Assembly (NCBI GenBank): GCA_051295955.1 | Contig: JBPDWA010000008.1 | Location: 1-64,000, forward strand | Reading direction: 5' to 3' | DNA length: 64,000 bases | Source: Enterococcus faecalis_A | GTDB taxonomy: Bacteria > Bacillota > Bacilli > Lactobacillales > Enterococcaceae | Shown here: piece after piece, positions 52,577 to 61,339 of the stretch | How positions within the stretch are numbered: position 1 is the first letter of the stretch | Layout: the number at the start of each line of letters is the position of its first letter | The notes under the pieces: generated by a model | Databases searched by the model: none | Seen by the model: only the letters and a program-made list of their open reading frames with translations | What the model was told of the DNA's origin: nothing | Program-made: the position numbers and the translations under genes

Positions 52577-53947
52577 ATGAACGAATTATTGCAAGATAGA
52601 GTTCCACCGCAAAATATTGAAGCAGAACAAGCAGTTTTAGGTTCTATTTTTTTAGATGCGGAGACTTTGGTAGAAGCAATGGAATATATAGAACCGAAAG
52701 ATTTTTACCGTCGCAGTCATCAGCTCATCTTTCAAACGATGATGACTTTAAGTGACCGAAATGAAGCCATTGATGTAGTGACAATTAAAGACCGTTTAGA
52801 TCAAGAGAATCTACTGGAAGATGTAGGCGGTCTGAGCTATTTGTCTGATTTAGCTTTAGCTGTACCGACAGCAGCAAATGTTGTTTATTATGCAAAGATT
52901 GTGGAACAAAAAGCCTTATTGCGTAACTTAATTCAAACAGCTACGAGTATTGTGACACGAGGTTTTGAACAAGGCGAAGACGTAGAGACCATTTTGGATG
53001 ATGCAGAACGCAGCATTCTGGAAGTCTCGGAAAAGCGGAATCGAAGTGGCTTCTTATCAATTGCGGACGTACTGAATACAACTATTGCTAATATTGATCA
53101 GCTATACCAAAACGATGAAGAAATTACCGGTCTGCCAACTGGTTATCAAGCATTGGATAAAATGACGGCTGGTTTACAACCGGAAGAGTTAGTTATTTTG
53201 GCTGCACGTCCAGCGGTAGGGAAAACAGCTTTCGCTTTGAATATCGCCCAAAACGTCGGCACCAAAACAGATCGCTCAGTTGCTATTTTTAGTTTAGAAA
53301 TGGGGGCTGAATCCTTGGTGAATCGGATGTTATGTGCAGAAGGCTCTATTGAAGCCGGACATTTGAGGACCGGTCAATTATCTGAAGAAGAATGGCAAAA
53401 CTTGATTATTGCAATGGGCAGTTTATCAAGAGCAAATATTTTCATTGATGATACGCCGGGAATTAAAATTACGGAAATTCGCGCAAAATGCCGTAAATTA
53501 GCACAGGAAAAAGGCAACCTTGGCTTGATTTTAATTGACTATTTACAACTGATTGAAGGTACTGGCAGAGAGAACCGTCAACAAGAGGTTTCGGAAATCT
53601 CTCGTCAACTAAAGAAGTTGGCGAAAGAACTAAAAGTTCCAGTTATTGCTTTGTCACAGTTATCTCGGGGCGTGGAACAGCGCCAAGATAAACGACCGGT
53701 TTTAAGCGACATTCGGGAATCCGGCTCTATTGAACAAGATGCTGACATTGTTGCTTTCTTATATCGTGAGGATTATTACGAAAGAGAAGGAGCCGGTGAT
53801 GATGATCAACGTGAAGCTCCTGAAATCGATAATGTCGTTGAAGTAATTATTGAAAAAAACCGAAGCGGCGCACGTGGTACAGTTGAGCTTTTATTTATCA
53901 AAGAGTACAATAAATTTTCTTCTCTCTCACCAAGAACTGAATTTTAA
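52577..53947 (+). CDS. dnaB: Replicative DNA helicase DnaB (DnaC in B. subtilis naming)
   Basis: A 456-aa hexameric helicase. The N-terminal domain PPQNIEAEQAVLGSIF is followed by the RecA-like domain with Walker A ARPAVGKTAFAL, Walker B LILIDYLQL and the DnaB arginine-finger region. No intein. The ATG at 52577 follows GGGAGAG; an in-frame start at 52529 is less likely. Confidence 0.98.
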   Translation: MNELLQDRVPPQNIEAEQAVLGSIFLDAETLVEAMEYIEPKDFYRRSHQLIFQTMMTLSDRNEAIDVVTIKDRLDQENLLEDVGGLSYLSDLALAVPTAANVVYYAKIVEQKALLRNLIQTATSIVTRGFEQGEDVETILDDAERSILEVSEKRNRSGFLSIADVLNTTIANIDQLYQNDEEITGLPTGYQALDKMTAGLQPEELVILAARPAVGKTAFALNIAQNVGTKTDRSVAIFSLEMGAESLVNRMLCAEGSIEAGHLRTGQLSEEEWQNLIIAMGSLSRANIFIDDTPGIKITEIRAKCRKLAQEKGNLGLILIDYLQLIEGTGRENRQQEVSEISRQLKKLAKELKVPVIALSQLSRGVEQRQDKRPVLSDIRESGSIEQDADIVAFLYREDYYEREGAGDDDQREAPEIDNVVEVIIEKNRSGARGTVELLFIKEYNKFSSLSPRTEF

Positions 53948-54141
53948 AAAGCAGGCACAAAAATCATTAAGTTTCTGATACTTCAAATGAATTGTTCTAA
54001 AATTCATTGGCTCCTATTTTTATCTGAACATAGATTTTGTTACAGGTTTGTGTACACGGTATATAATGACTTTCATAGAAATTTAATCCCAAAAAAAGTG
54101 TCCAGAAATACCGTTTTATGAACACTTCATTCTAATCAAAA

Positions 54142-54178
54142 AACATACACACAATGTTAGTGTGTATGTTTTTATACT
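54142..54178. terminator. Bidirectional terminator between dnaB and the LacI gene
   Basis: AACATACACAC (54142-54152) pairs with GTGTGTATGTT (54160-54170), with T-runs on both strands. Confidence 0.85.
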
Positions 54179-54231
54179 GCTAATTAAGATTATCAATTAA
54201 TTAAATTCTAATAGTAAAATGAGAGATTTAA

Positions 54232-55206
54232 CTATATATCACCCCGATATAAGGTTACTGGTAGGGTTACTTTCTTATATACTTTTTCTCCTTGTATCTT
54301 TTTTTCAAGTATATCTATGGCATTAGAGGCCATCAGTTCGATAGGTTGTACAATAGTAGGCATATCTGGTAGAAGTGATCTACATAGTTTAGTTCCATCA
54401 AACCCAATTACTCTAAAATTTTCTGGGATTTTCTTTCCTAATTGACGAGCAATTTTTAATATCATAGCTGCATCAATATCATTACCTGCAAAGACACCAT
54501 CTATTTCAGGATATTGAGCAAACATATTTTCAAAATGCTTTTGCTTTTCCTCTATACTCATGTCAAAATAAATTGGGATATTTTTAGGTTTTAGCCCTAA
54601 ACTATTCATGGTATCTACATATGCTTTATCTCTTAGATCACTTGGCATATCTAACTGAGTTCTCCCTGTTGTATGCGCTATGCTTCGACACCCTGCTTCA
54701 TATAAGTATTTTGTTGCTTGAACTCCTCCATTATAATTATCACATTCAATTACAGGAACTTCTTTACTAACAGTTCTTTCAATAGAAACTATTGGAAGAT
54801 TTTTGTATTCGTATTCTCTAATCCCACTATTATGGGTCCCAACAATTAACCCATCTATCTGTTTTGTAAGGAGTTGATTTAAGTAGTCTTTTTCTTTTTG
54901 AGGGTTATTGAGAGAATTTCCAATAATTACTTTATATCCCTTACGGTACAATCCCTTTTCAAGTTCTTCAACAAGTTCGCCAAAAAAGGGATTACTTACC
55001 ATAGGAAAAAGCAAGCCAATAATATATGTTTTTTGCTGATATAACTGGCGTGCAAGAATATTCGGATGATAATCTAATTCCTTCATCGCCTGAAAAACTT
55101 TCTCTTTGGTTTTCTCACTTATATAGCCTCTATTGTTTAAAACTCTAGATACAGTAGTTTTAGAAACATTTGCTAACTGAGCTACATCTTCTAATTTAGT
55201 TTTCAT
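54232..55206 (-). CDS. LacI-family sucrose operon regulator
   Basis: 324 aa. The N-terminal helix-turn-helix has LEDVAQLANVSKTTVSRVL with hinge helix, followed by a periplasmic-binding-like effector domain (about 60-320). ATG 55206 follows GGAGT; the frame extends to 55248 without a Shine-Dalgarno. It is the last gene of the sucrose cluster and so likely regulates it (ScrR/CscR-like). Its probable operators are the CG-centred palindromes at 58.9-59.0 kb. Confidence 0.88.
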   Translation of the reverse strand: MKTKLEDVAQLANVSKTTVSRVLNNRGYISEKTKEKVFQAMKELDYHPNILARQLYQQKTYIIGLLFPMVSNPFFGELVEELEKGLYRKGYKVIIGNSLNNPQKEKDYLNQLLTKQIDGLIVGTHNSGIREYEYKNLPIVSIERTVSKEVPVIECDNYNGGVQATKYLYEAGCRSIAHTTGRTQLDMPSDLRDKAYVDTMNSLGLKPKNIPIYFDMSIEEKQKHFENMFAQYPEIDGVFAGNDIDAAMILKIARQLGKKIPENFRVIGFDGTKLCRSLLPDMPTIVQPIELMASNAIDILEKKIQGEKVYKKVTLPVTLYRGDI

Positions 55207-55276
55207 AAATACTCCTTTGTCCTTTTTATAAAGTATATCAAAAAACATATATCTTTGTACGATAGATGTTAGGCGA

Positions 55277-56149
55277 TCAATATAATATTTGTTGCTTGGC
55301 TAATGCAAAGTTTCCAAATGTCGCTGATCCATTGTTTTCTAGGATAGGCTGAGTAATATATTCTTCCAATGGGGGTAATTCTATATAGTTATTTAGCATA
55401 TCTTTTACTTGGCTTCTTATTTTATTGAGCAAAGTTCCACTAATAACGCTACCACCAAAGACTATCTTTTCTGGTCTGATTAATAAAGTACTTTGAAGGA
55501 CAGCTTGTGCAAGGTAATAAGCAATCGACTCGTAAACTGCATGTGAGTCTTCAAGATATTCTCCTTTGATACCTAGTCTTTTTTCAAAGGAAGGACCCGA
55601 AGCTAACCCTTCTAAACAATCTCCATGAAATGGGCAACAGCCCTCAAATTTTTCATCTGATTTGTGCCTTTTTACTATAGTGTGTCCCATTTCTGAATGT
55701 CCTACTCCATTAAGAATGGAACCATGAACAACCGCACCTCCACCAATACCAGTTCCTACCGTATAATAGACTAAGTTGGAAATAGAACTTCCTTTGGTAC
55801 GTAGATACTTATATTCTCCATAAGCAGAGCCATTAACATCTGTGGTCCATGTTATTGGAACTTTAAAATAAGAGCGCAGTGTTCCTAAAATATCTGTATC
55901 TTTCCAGTTTTTTTTAGGCGTGTTGGTAATATAACCATATTTAGGATGTTCTTTTCTAATTTCAATGGGACCAAAACTGGCAATTCCTAATGCATCAATT
56001 TTAAATTGTTTAAAGTAGTTAATCGCTTCATTTAAGGTTTCTTCAGGAGACGTTGTTGGAATAACAAATTGATCAATAGTTTGACAGTTTTCATCTCCAA
56101 CAGCGCAAACGAATTTTGTTCCACCTGCTTCAATACTGCCTAATATCAT
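55277..56149 (-). CDS. scrK: Fructokinase (ROK family)
   Basis: A 290-aa sugar kinase. ATP loop GSIEAGGTKFVCAVG at the N-terminus, GTGIGGGAVV in the middle, and the zinc motif from GHTIV through CCPFHGDCLEGLASGPS of the ROK fructokinase group. It phosphorylates fructose released from sucrose. The start shares one base with the hydrolase stop, giving coupled translation. Confidence 0.93.
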   Translation of the reverse strand: MILGSIEAGGTKFVCAVGDENCQTIDQFVIPTTSPEETLNEAINYFKQFKIDALGIASFGPIEIRKEHPKYGYITNTPKKNWKDTDILGTLRSYFKVPITWTTDVNGSAYGEYKYLRTKGSSISNLVYYTVGTGIGGGAVVHGSILNGVGHSEMGHTIVKRHKSDEKFEGCCPFHGDCLEGLASGPSFEKRLGIKGEYLEDSHAVYESIAYYLAQAVLQSTLLIRPEKIVFGGSVISGTLLNKIRSQVKDMLNNYIELPPLEEYITQPILENNGSATFGNFALAKQQILY

Positions 56150-57597
56150 TATTCGACCTCCTTAGAACATACAGCATTATTATCGAGTTCATAACTTTCA
56201 AATTTTCCAAAAAAGTCACTTTTTATCCTATTTTGATTTTCTAATAATAAATTAGGCTTTTCATTTGAATAAAAACGCTCTGTGAAGACAACCTCACCAT
56301 TATTAATAAAGATTTCTAAAGAGCTTGTATCAAGTAAGATATGAAAACAAAAGTTATCTGTATGATCTGTTAGCTTAGCAAATCGATTATCACCCTCATG
56401 GTCTGAACGTTCTAATTCAAAAGTGTTATTGGCTTTATTATAACTCAAACTTAGGATATGTTTATCTAAACTCCCAGTTAATATTAGTTTGAAGTTTTCG
56501 GTAGTTATTATATTAAATTTTAACTCAGCTGTATTTGTTTGACCATCGAGTAAGAGTGTTTTTTCATGGTTTATTAATCCTTGGGAAATATTTCTTATTC
56601 TTAAATCTTCAATTTCTCTGACAGGTGTCATGAGTAATTTTTTATTTTTAATCTTTAATTCTCTTGGAAAAGTAAGAGCACCAGCCCATCCATCTTCTTT
56701 TTCAGGCATATGACTTTCCCACATTGCCATCCAAGCGAATAGTAATCGTCTTCCATCAGGTGCCAGCATTGTTTGAGTAGCATAAAAATCATGACCAAAA
56801 TCTAATTCCTGAAATTCATCACGTTCAAATTTTTTTGTGATTCTATTAAAATTACCCACAAAATATCCCGTTTGAAAAAGGTTCAGATAATTATTTCCTT
56901 GTGGTATAATACCCTGTGGCGAGAATAACAACACGTCATTTTCTTCTAGGGAGAAGAAATCCGGGCATTCCCACATGAATCCCTCCATATCAATAGTTTT
57001 AGAATGACTCATTTCTTGGAGGTATTCCCAATCAAATAAATTTTGAGATCTATAGAGTATTACCCGACCTTTTCCATCTTTACGTTGGTTTCCTAGAACC
57101 ATGTAGTAGCTCCCCTCTTCCTCCCACACTTTTGGGTCTCGAAAGTGATGTGTACTATCTTCTGGAGGACCAGCGATAATGGGATTATTAGAATATTTTT
57201 CAAAAGTGATACCATCTTCACTTACTGCTATATTTTGATTTTCCCAAAAATGTTCAAAATCTCCATCATCATAATAATGATGTCCAGTATAAATCAAATA
57301 TAATTTATCTTCTTTAACAATTGCACTACCAGAAAAACACCCACCTTCATCGATACCTTCAGTATCTGGAGTTAAGGCTATAGGTAAAGTTTCCCAGCGT
57401 ATCAGATCCTTACTTCTTGCATGGCCCCAATGCATAGGTCCCCAGTTTGAGTCATAGGGGTAATATTGATAAAATATATGATAGTATCCCTTGAAGTAAC
57501 AAAAGCCATTAGGGTCATTAATCCACCCTCCAGGAGCAGAAATATGATAGCCTAAGCGATAACGTTGATTTGAAACATCTATTTTTTTTGGATCCAT
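56149..57597 (-). CDS. GH32 beta-fructofuranosidase (sucrose hydrolase)
   Basis: A 482-aa cytosolic enzyme with no signal peptide. The catalytic nucleophile is Asp28 in GGWINDPNG, the transition-state Asp154 is in FRDPKVW, and the acid/base Glu210 is in WECPDFF. A C-terminal beta-sandwich follows. Because the linked transporter is a proton symporter rather than a PTS, the natural substrate is more likely free sucrose (or short fructo-oligosaccharides) than sucrose-6-phosphate. Confidence 0.92.
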   Translation of the reverse strand: MDPKKIDVSNQRYRLGYHISAPGGWINDPNGFCYFKGYYHIFYQYYPYDSNWGPMHWGHARSKDLIRWETLPIALTPDTEGIDEGGCFSGSAIVKEDKLYLIYTGHHYYDDGDFEHFWENQNIAVSEDGITFEKYSNNPIIAGPPEDSTHHFRDPKVWEEEGSYYMVLGNQRKDGKGRVILYRSQNLFDWEYLQEMSHSKTIDMEGFMWECPDFFSLEENDVLLFSPQGIIPQGNNYLNLFQTGYFVGNFNRITKKFERDEFQELDFGHDFYATQTMLAPDGRRLLFAWMAMWESHMPEKEDGWAGALTFPRELKIKNKKLLMTPVREIEDLRIRNISQGLINHEKTLLLDGQTNTAELKFNIITTENFKLILTGSLDKHILSLSYNKANNTFELERSDHEGDNRFAKLTDHTDNFCFHILLDTSSLEIFINNGEVVFTERFYSNEKPNLLLENQNRIKSDFFGKFESYELDNNAVCSKEVE

Positions 57598-57612
57598 TAT
57601 CTAATTCCTCCT

Positions 57613-58887
57613 TTAATTTTCTAAAGGTTGCCCATTGATAAATTCATTATCTTTTTTCATTATCAAAGTCCCGTATATTCCAGTAATCAATACAATAATA
57701 GAAATTACATGAAAAGTAGTACTGTATCCCATGCTATCTTTAAGAATGCCGAGAGGTGTAGATAAAATAACTTGTCCGACTTGAGCGGCAATTTGGAAAC
57801 CAATCATATACATAGTCGCAGAAAGTTTGGTATCAAAGTGTAAAGTGAAATATCTGAAAATTGATAGTGTGAAGAGAGGGACTTCTAAAGAATGAAGCAT
57901 CTTTATTGCAGATACAGTTATAGGATTTGTTGCAAATCCACATAAACCTATTCTCAGAAACATTATTGATGTACCAAAGAGAAGGGTGTTCCTTACACCA
58001 ATTTTTTTCATCAATATTGGTACCAATCCAAGCATTATTGCTTCTACAAAGACTTGTATACTATTGAGTGCTCCGTAGGTTTGTTGTCCTAATGCATTCG
58101 AAGAGAACAGATTTGTATAAAAATCAGGAAACATTTGTTGATCAAAAACATTATAAAAAGTCCAAGAAAACATCACAAATACTATAATTTGCCAAAGCAT
58201 TGGAATTTTTAGAAGAGAAATCATATCTTTGATTTTAGGTGTAGAATTTTCATTTTTTAGTTCCTTTATCGCTAATACTGCATCACGTTCTTCTTTGGGT
58301 CTCCAAAATATTAAATTCAATAAAAGAATGACACCGACTATACTCCCGCCCCAAAAGTTAAAGTTAGGATTTTTTACAAATAAAAAGCCAGCTAGTAATG
58401 CAGCTAATGCGTAGCCAAAAGACCCCCAAGCTCTTGATTGACCGTAAGCAAATCCAAATACTCTAGAGAATCTTTCTGTTGTAGCTTCTAAAATACCTAC
58501 TGCAGATAAATAAGCTGCCGATAATACAAGAGCTCCAATCCAAGCTCCAATAATAAAATTATTTTTTAATAACGGGGCATAAATATAAATGAAAAACGGG
58601 GCAATGAAAGAGGCAATTATTGCATTGAAGATGAGTAAACTTCGTTTGATAAAAAGTTTATCTTGTACTATGCCATAGATAAACATAAATATTAAACTTA
58701 CTATTGAATTAATTGAAAAAATTGTACCTACTTGAGTCCCAGATAATCCTAAACCATTATCAGAAGTTAACCAAATTTGGAAAAAACTCCACCAAACTCC
58801 CCAAGATGCAAAAAAGAGAAACATTGTAGTTGAGCTTTGTAAATAAGATGGGTTTTTAAATTGTCTAAATTTAACTGATGTTTTCAT
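57613..58887 (-). CDS. LacY/CscB-type sucrose (oligosaccharide):H+ symporter
   Basis: A 424-aa MFS protein of the oligosaccharide:H+ symporter group with twelve spans. Early residues YLQSSTTMFLFFASWGVWWSFF and the loop IVQDKLFIKRSLL resemble LacY/CscB. Gene order permease-hydrolase-fructokinase-LacI mirrors csc clusters of Proteobacteria and is unusual beside the PTS-based scr systems common in lactic acid bacteria. The start follows AAGGAG. First gene of the operon, directly behind the operator array. Confidence 0.88.
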   Translation of the reverse strand: MKTSVKFRQFKNPSYLQSSTTMFLFFASWGVWWSFFQIWLTSDNGLGLSGTQVGTIFSINSIVSLIFMFIYGIVQDKLFIKRSLLIFNAIIASFIAPFFIYIYAPLLKNNFIIGAWIGALVLSAAYLSAVGILEATTERFSRVFGFAYGQSRAWGSFGYALAALLAGFLFVKNPNFNFWGGSIVGVILLLNLIFWRPKEERDAVLAIKELKNENSTPKIKDMISLLKIPMLWQIIVFVMFSWTFYNVFDQQMFPDFYTNLFSSNALGQQTYGALNSIQVFVEAIMLGLVPILMKKIGVRNTLLFGTSIMFLRIGLCGFATNPITVSAIKMLHSLEVPLFTLSIFRYFTLHFDTKLSATMYMIGFQIAAQVGQVILSTPLGILKDSMGYSTTFHVISIIVLITGIYGTLIMKKDNEFINGQPLEN

Positions 58888-58910
58888 AATTAAATCTCCT
58901 TATAAATGAT

Positions 58911-59004
58911 AACCGGTTGACATATTAAAAAAAATGATATTCTAATTTTAGAAAACGTTTTCTAAAATTAGAATATCATTTTTCAAAGCTGGTGTCAACC
59001 GGTT
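58911..59004. promoter_or_regulatory. Nested operator array of the sucrose operon
   Basis: Three CG-centred palindromes. Two outer copies of GATAACCGGTTGACA in inverted orientation are centred at 58914.5 and 59000.5. A 46-bp perfect palindrome at 58934-58979, centred at 58956.5, has the core GAAAACGTTTTC. Centre spacings are 42 and 44 bp, close to four helical turns each. The outer sites fit a LacI-family regulator. The middle one could bind the same protein or CcpA. Confidence 0.8.
58970..58998 (-). promoter_or_regulatory. Sucrose operon promoter
   Basis: On the minus strand, TTGACA (58998-58993) and TATTCT (58975-58970) are separated by 17 bp. The -35 is part of the upstream outer operator and the -10 lies in the central palindrome, so repressor binding and transcription should exclude each other. 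Confidence 0.8.
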
Positions 59005-59031
59005 ATCATATTTCTGGTTTGAGTAGAGGAT

Positions 59032-59520
59032 TCAAGCAATTTCTTCCATAGATTCTTCAGTAGTATTAAGACCACTTCTGGAGCCTAGCAATGGGCTCAC
59101 TTCTCGTAGCTCCTCATAAGTTGTGCCATGTACTATTGGTACGAGTAAGTCCCTGGCTAATAGTGCAGATATTTCCTTATCTGCTCCTCCTTCTCCTGTA
59201 ATACGCTTAAGAAATGAAGGTGTGACTAAGACAATTCCGACACGTGACTTTACCAATCCTTTATCAATTTCGCGTAGTAAAGATGATTTTAGTAACACAT
59301 CTTTTTCACTAAAACATACAGATACGCCTTTCTTTTCTAGTAAGTCATGTAACTCTTTAGCGGCATTTTTACGATCATTCTACGCATGACAAAGAAAGCA
59401 TTTCTTAGATCAGGTAATTCAGAACGTTCCTCCACTCCTTTACGAACTGGAGTAAGAGTTCGTATTTCTTCAGGTGTATATAAAATAGTGGAACTGATGA
59501 AGACCAACTTACTTTTTTGT
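59032..59520 (-). pseudogene. TIR-domain protein relic
   Basis: The 88-codon frame ending at 59032 reads GLVKSRVGIVLVTPSFLKRI, then LLARDLLVPIVHGTTYEEL and LLGSRSGL, as in bacterial TIR-domain proteins. Upstream, another frame gives STILYTPEEIRTLTPVRKGV and LPDLRNAFF. Between them a one-base loss and TGG-to-TAG change would destroy an expected CHAW motif, with NDRKNAAKELHDLL following. The C-terminus is cut off beside the sucrose operators. TIR proteins of bacteria often act in NAD-depleting phage defence; this copy is dead. Confidence 0.7.
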
Positions 59521-59559
59521 TTCTATTAGGACTAGTATGATTACTACGGGGAGGAGACG

Positions 59560-59685
59560 ATGAAAAATATGAAGGAAATGAGTTATAAGAGCTATATCTT
59601 CGAGAACCTCCGCCACATGCTGGACGTGCTTGGCTTCCACTTTCCGTTCAGTGTCCTCTACTTAGTGCTGTACATCGTGCCATGA
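59560..59685 (+). CDS. GC-rich 41-aa ORF of unknown function
   Basis: It starts MKNMKEMSYKSYIFENLRHM after GGGGAGGAG, one of the best Shine-Dalgarno sequences nearby, and ends in a hydrophobic stretch FSVLYLVLYIVP that could insert in a membrane. Codon use is G/C-ended (CTG, GTG, CTC, TTC, AAC), quite unlike the AT-rich neighbours, which points to transfer from another genome. I do not recognise the product. No promoter is obvious. Confidence 0.5.
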   Translation: MKNMKEMSYKSYIFENLRHMLDVLGFHFPFSVLYLVLYIVP

Positions 59686-59775
59686 TTTATTTACTTTTGT
59701 GTATTTTTTCTATGTCATTTTATGTTAGTATTAGCTAACTATCTATTCAATTGTGTTCAGAAATGTTCGGATTTT

Positions 59776-59835
59776 GAAGCGACCTCTGAGAGTTAGACTA
59801 AAAAGCTAACACTAAGGGGGGCGCTTCATTTTTGG
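59776..59835 (+). terminator. Long hairpin terminator upstream of purA
   Basis: GAAGCG (59776-59781) pairs with CGCTTC (59822-59827), with inner CCTCT/AGGGG and GTTAG/CTAAC pairs. ATTTTTGG follows. Confidence 0.7.
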
Positions 59836-59853
59836 TTTGTGTTTTTTTAGTAA

Positions 59854-59972
59854 AGATACGAACTAAAAATTAACGATCAACAAAGTTCGGTTTTTAAAGA
59901 TCATTTTTATAAAAATATAAATAAAGTTCGCTTTTTAGGGCATTTGTTTTTTTTATAAAAAATAATATTCGA
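59854..59972. promoter_or_regulatory. PurR-box-like sites upstream of purA
   Basis: Compared with the PurBox AWWWCCGAACWWT, GTTCGG at 59885-59890 fits on the reverse strand. ACGAAC at 59858-59863 is a one-mismatch box in the opposite orientation about 15 bp away, the arrangement of a PurR operator. GTTCGC (59926) and ATTCGA (59967) are weaker repeats. The TTCG cores at 59886, 59927 and 59968 are exactly 41 bp apart. A further good core lies at 59765 (GTTCGG). Confidence 0.6.
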
Positions 59973-59981
59973 TTTTTATGG

Positions 59982-60010
59982 TTGAAAGCTGCTTCATTTG
60001 CTGATACAAT
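59982..60010 (+). promoter_or_regulatory. purA promoter
   Basis: TTGAAA (59982-59987) and TACAAT (60005-60010) are separated by 17 bp, about 37 bp before the start codon and just after the PurBox-like repeats. Confidence 0.7.
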
Positions 60011-60046
60011 AATTCAGGACAAAATAATTCAGAACGAGGTGTTCGC

Positions 60047-61339
60047 ATGTCATCAGTAGTAGTAGTTGGAACGCAATGGGGCGATGAAGGTAAAGGAAAG
60101 ATCACGGACTTCTTAAGTGAAAATGCCGAAGTTATCGCTCGTTATCAAGGTGGAGATAACGCAGGACATACGATTAAATTTAACGGTGTAACTTACAAGT
60201 TGCATTTAATTCCTTCTGGAATCTTTTATAAAGAAAAAATCAGTGTAATAGGTAACGGAGTTGTAGTTAATCCAAAATCCTTGGTAAAAGAACTAGCTTA
60301 TTTGAAGGAACACAATGTTTCAACGGATAATTTGCGTATTTCCGATCGTGCCCACGTTATTTTACCGTACCATATTAAATTAGATCAATTACAAGAAGAC
60401 GCCAAAGGCGAAAACAAAATCGGTACAACGATTAAAGGGATCGGCCCGGCATACATGGATAAAGCAGCTCGGGTAGGCATCCGTATTGCCGACTTATTAG
60501 ATAAAGAAATATTTGAAGAACGACTACGTATTAATTTAGAAGAAAAAAATCGTCAATTCGTGAAAATGTTTGACAGTGAAGCAATTGATTTTGATGATAT
60601 TTTCGAAGAATATTACCGATACGGGCAACAAATTAAGCAATATGTTACAGATACATCCGTTATTTTAAATAATGCATTAGACGCAGGAAAACGTGTCCTA
60701 TTCGAAGGCGCACAAGGCGTTATGTTAGATATCGATCAAGGAACATATCCGTTTGTTACATCATCTAATCCGGTTGCCGGTGGTGTTACTATCGGTAGCG
60801 GTGTTGGTCCTTCAAAAATTAATAAAGTAGTAGGTGTCTGTAAAGCATATACTTCTCGAGTAGGCGATGGTCCATTTCCAACGGAATTATTTGATGAAAC
60901 CGGCGAAACAATTCGTCGCATCGGCAAAGAGTACGGAACAACAACAGGACGTCCCCGTCGTGTCGGTTGGTTTGATTCAGTAGTTATGCGCCATTCAAAA
61001 CGCGTGTCAGGAATTACTAATTTGTCATTAAACTCTATCGATGTTTTAAGTGGATTGAAAACAGTAAAAATTTGTACAGCTTATGAACTAGATGGTGAAC
61101 TAATTTACCACTATCCGGCAAGTTTGAAAGAATTAAGCCGCTGCCAACCGGTTTATGAAGAGTTGCCAGGCTGGTCAGAAGATATTACTAATTGTAAAAC
61201 ATTAGCTGATTTACCAGCGAATGCTCGCAATTATGTTCACCGTATTTCAGAATTAGTCGGTGTACGTATTTCAACATTTTCTGTTGGTCCAGACCGTAGC
61301 CAAACCAATGTGTTAGAAAGTGTGTGGGCACAAATTTAA
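60047..61339 (+). CDS. purA: Adenylosuccinate synthetase
   Basis: A 430-aa enzyme joining IMP and aspartate with GTP to make adenylosuccinate, the first step to AMP. GTP loop GTQWGDEGKGKITD near residues 7-20, GDNAGHTI, the IMP-binding TTIKGIGPAYMDKAAR, and GTTTGRPRRVGWFD are intact. The start follows GAGGTG. Probably purine-regulated through the upstream PurBox-like sites. It would compete with GuaB for IMP. Confidence 0.99.
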   Translation: MSSVVVVGTQWGDEGKGKITDFLSENAEVIARYQGGDNAGHTIKFNGVTYKLHLIPSGIFYKEKISVIGNGVVVNPKSLVKELAYLKEHNVSTDNLRISDRAHVILPYHIKLDQLQEDAKGENKIGTTIKGIGPAYMDKAARVGIRIADLLDKEIFEERLRINLEEKNRQFVKMFDSEAIDFDDIFEEYYRYGQQIKQYVTDTSVILNNALDAGKRVLFEGAQGVMLDIDQGTYPFVTSSNPVAGGVTIGSGVGPSKINKVVGVCKAYTSRVGDGPFPTELFDETGETIRRIGKEYGTTTGRPRRVGWFDSVVMRHSKRVSGITNLSLNSIDVLSGLKTVKICTAYELDGELIYHYPASLKELSRCQPVYEELPGWSEDITNCKTLADLPANARNYVHRISELVGVRISTFSVGPDRSQTNVLESVWAQI

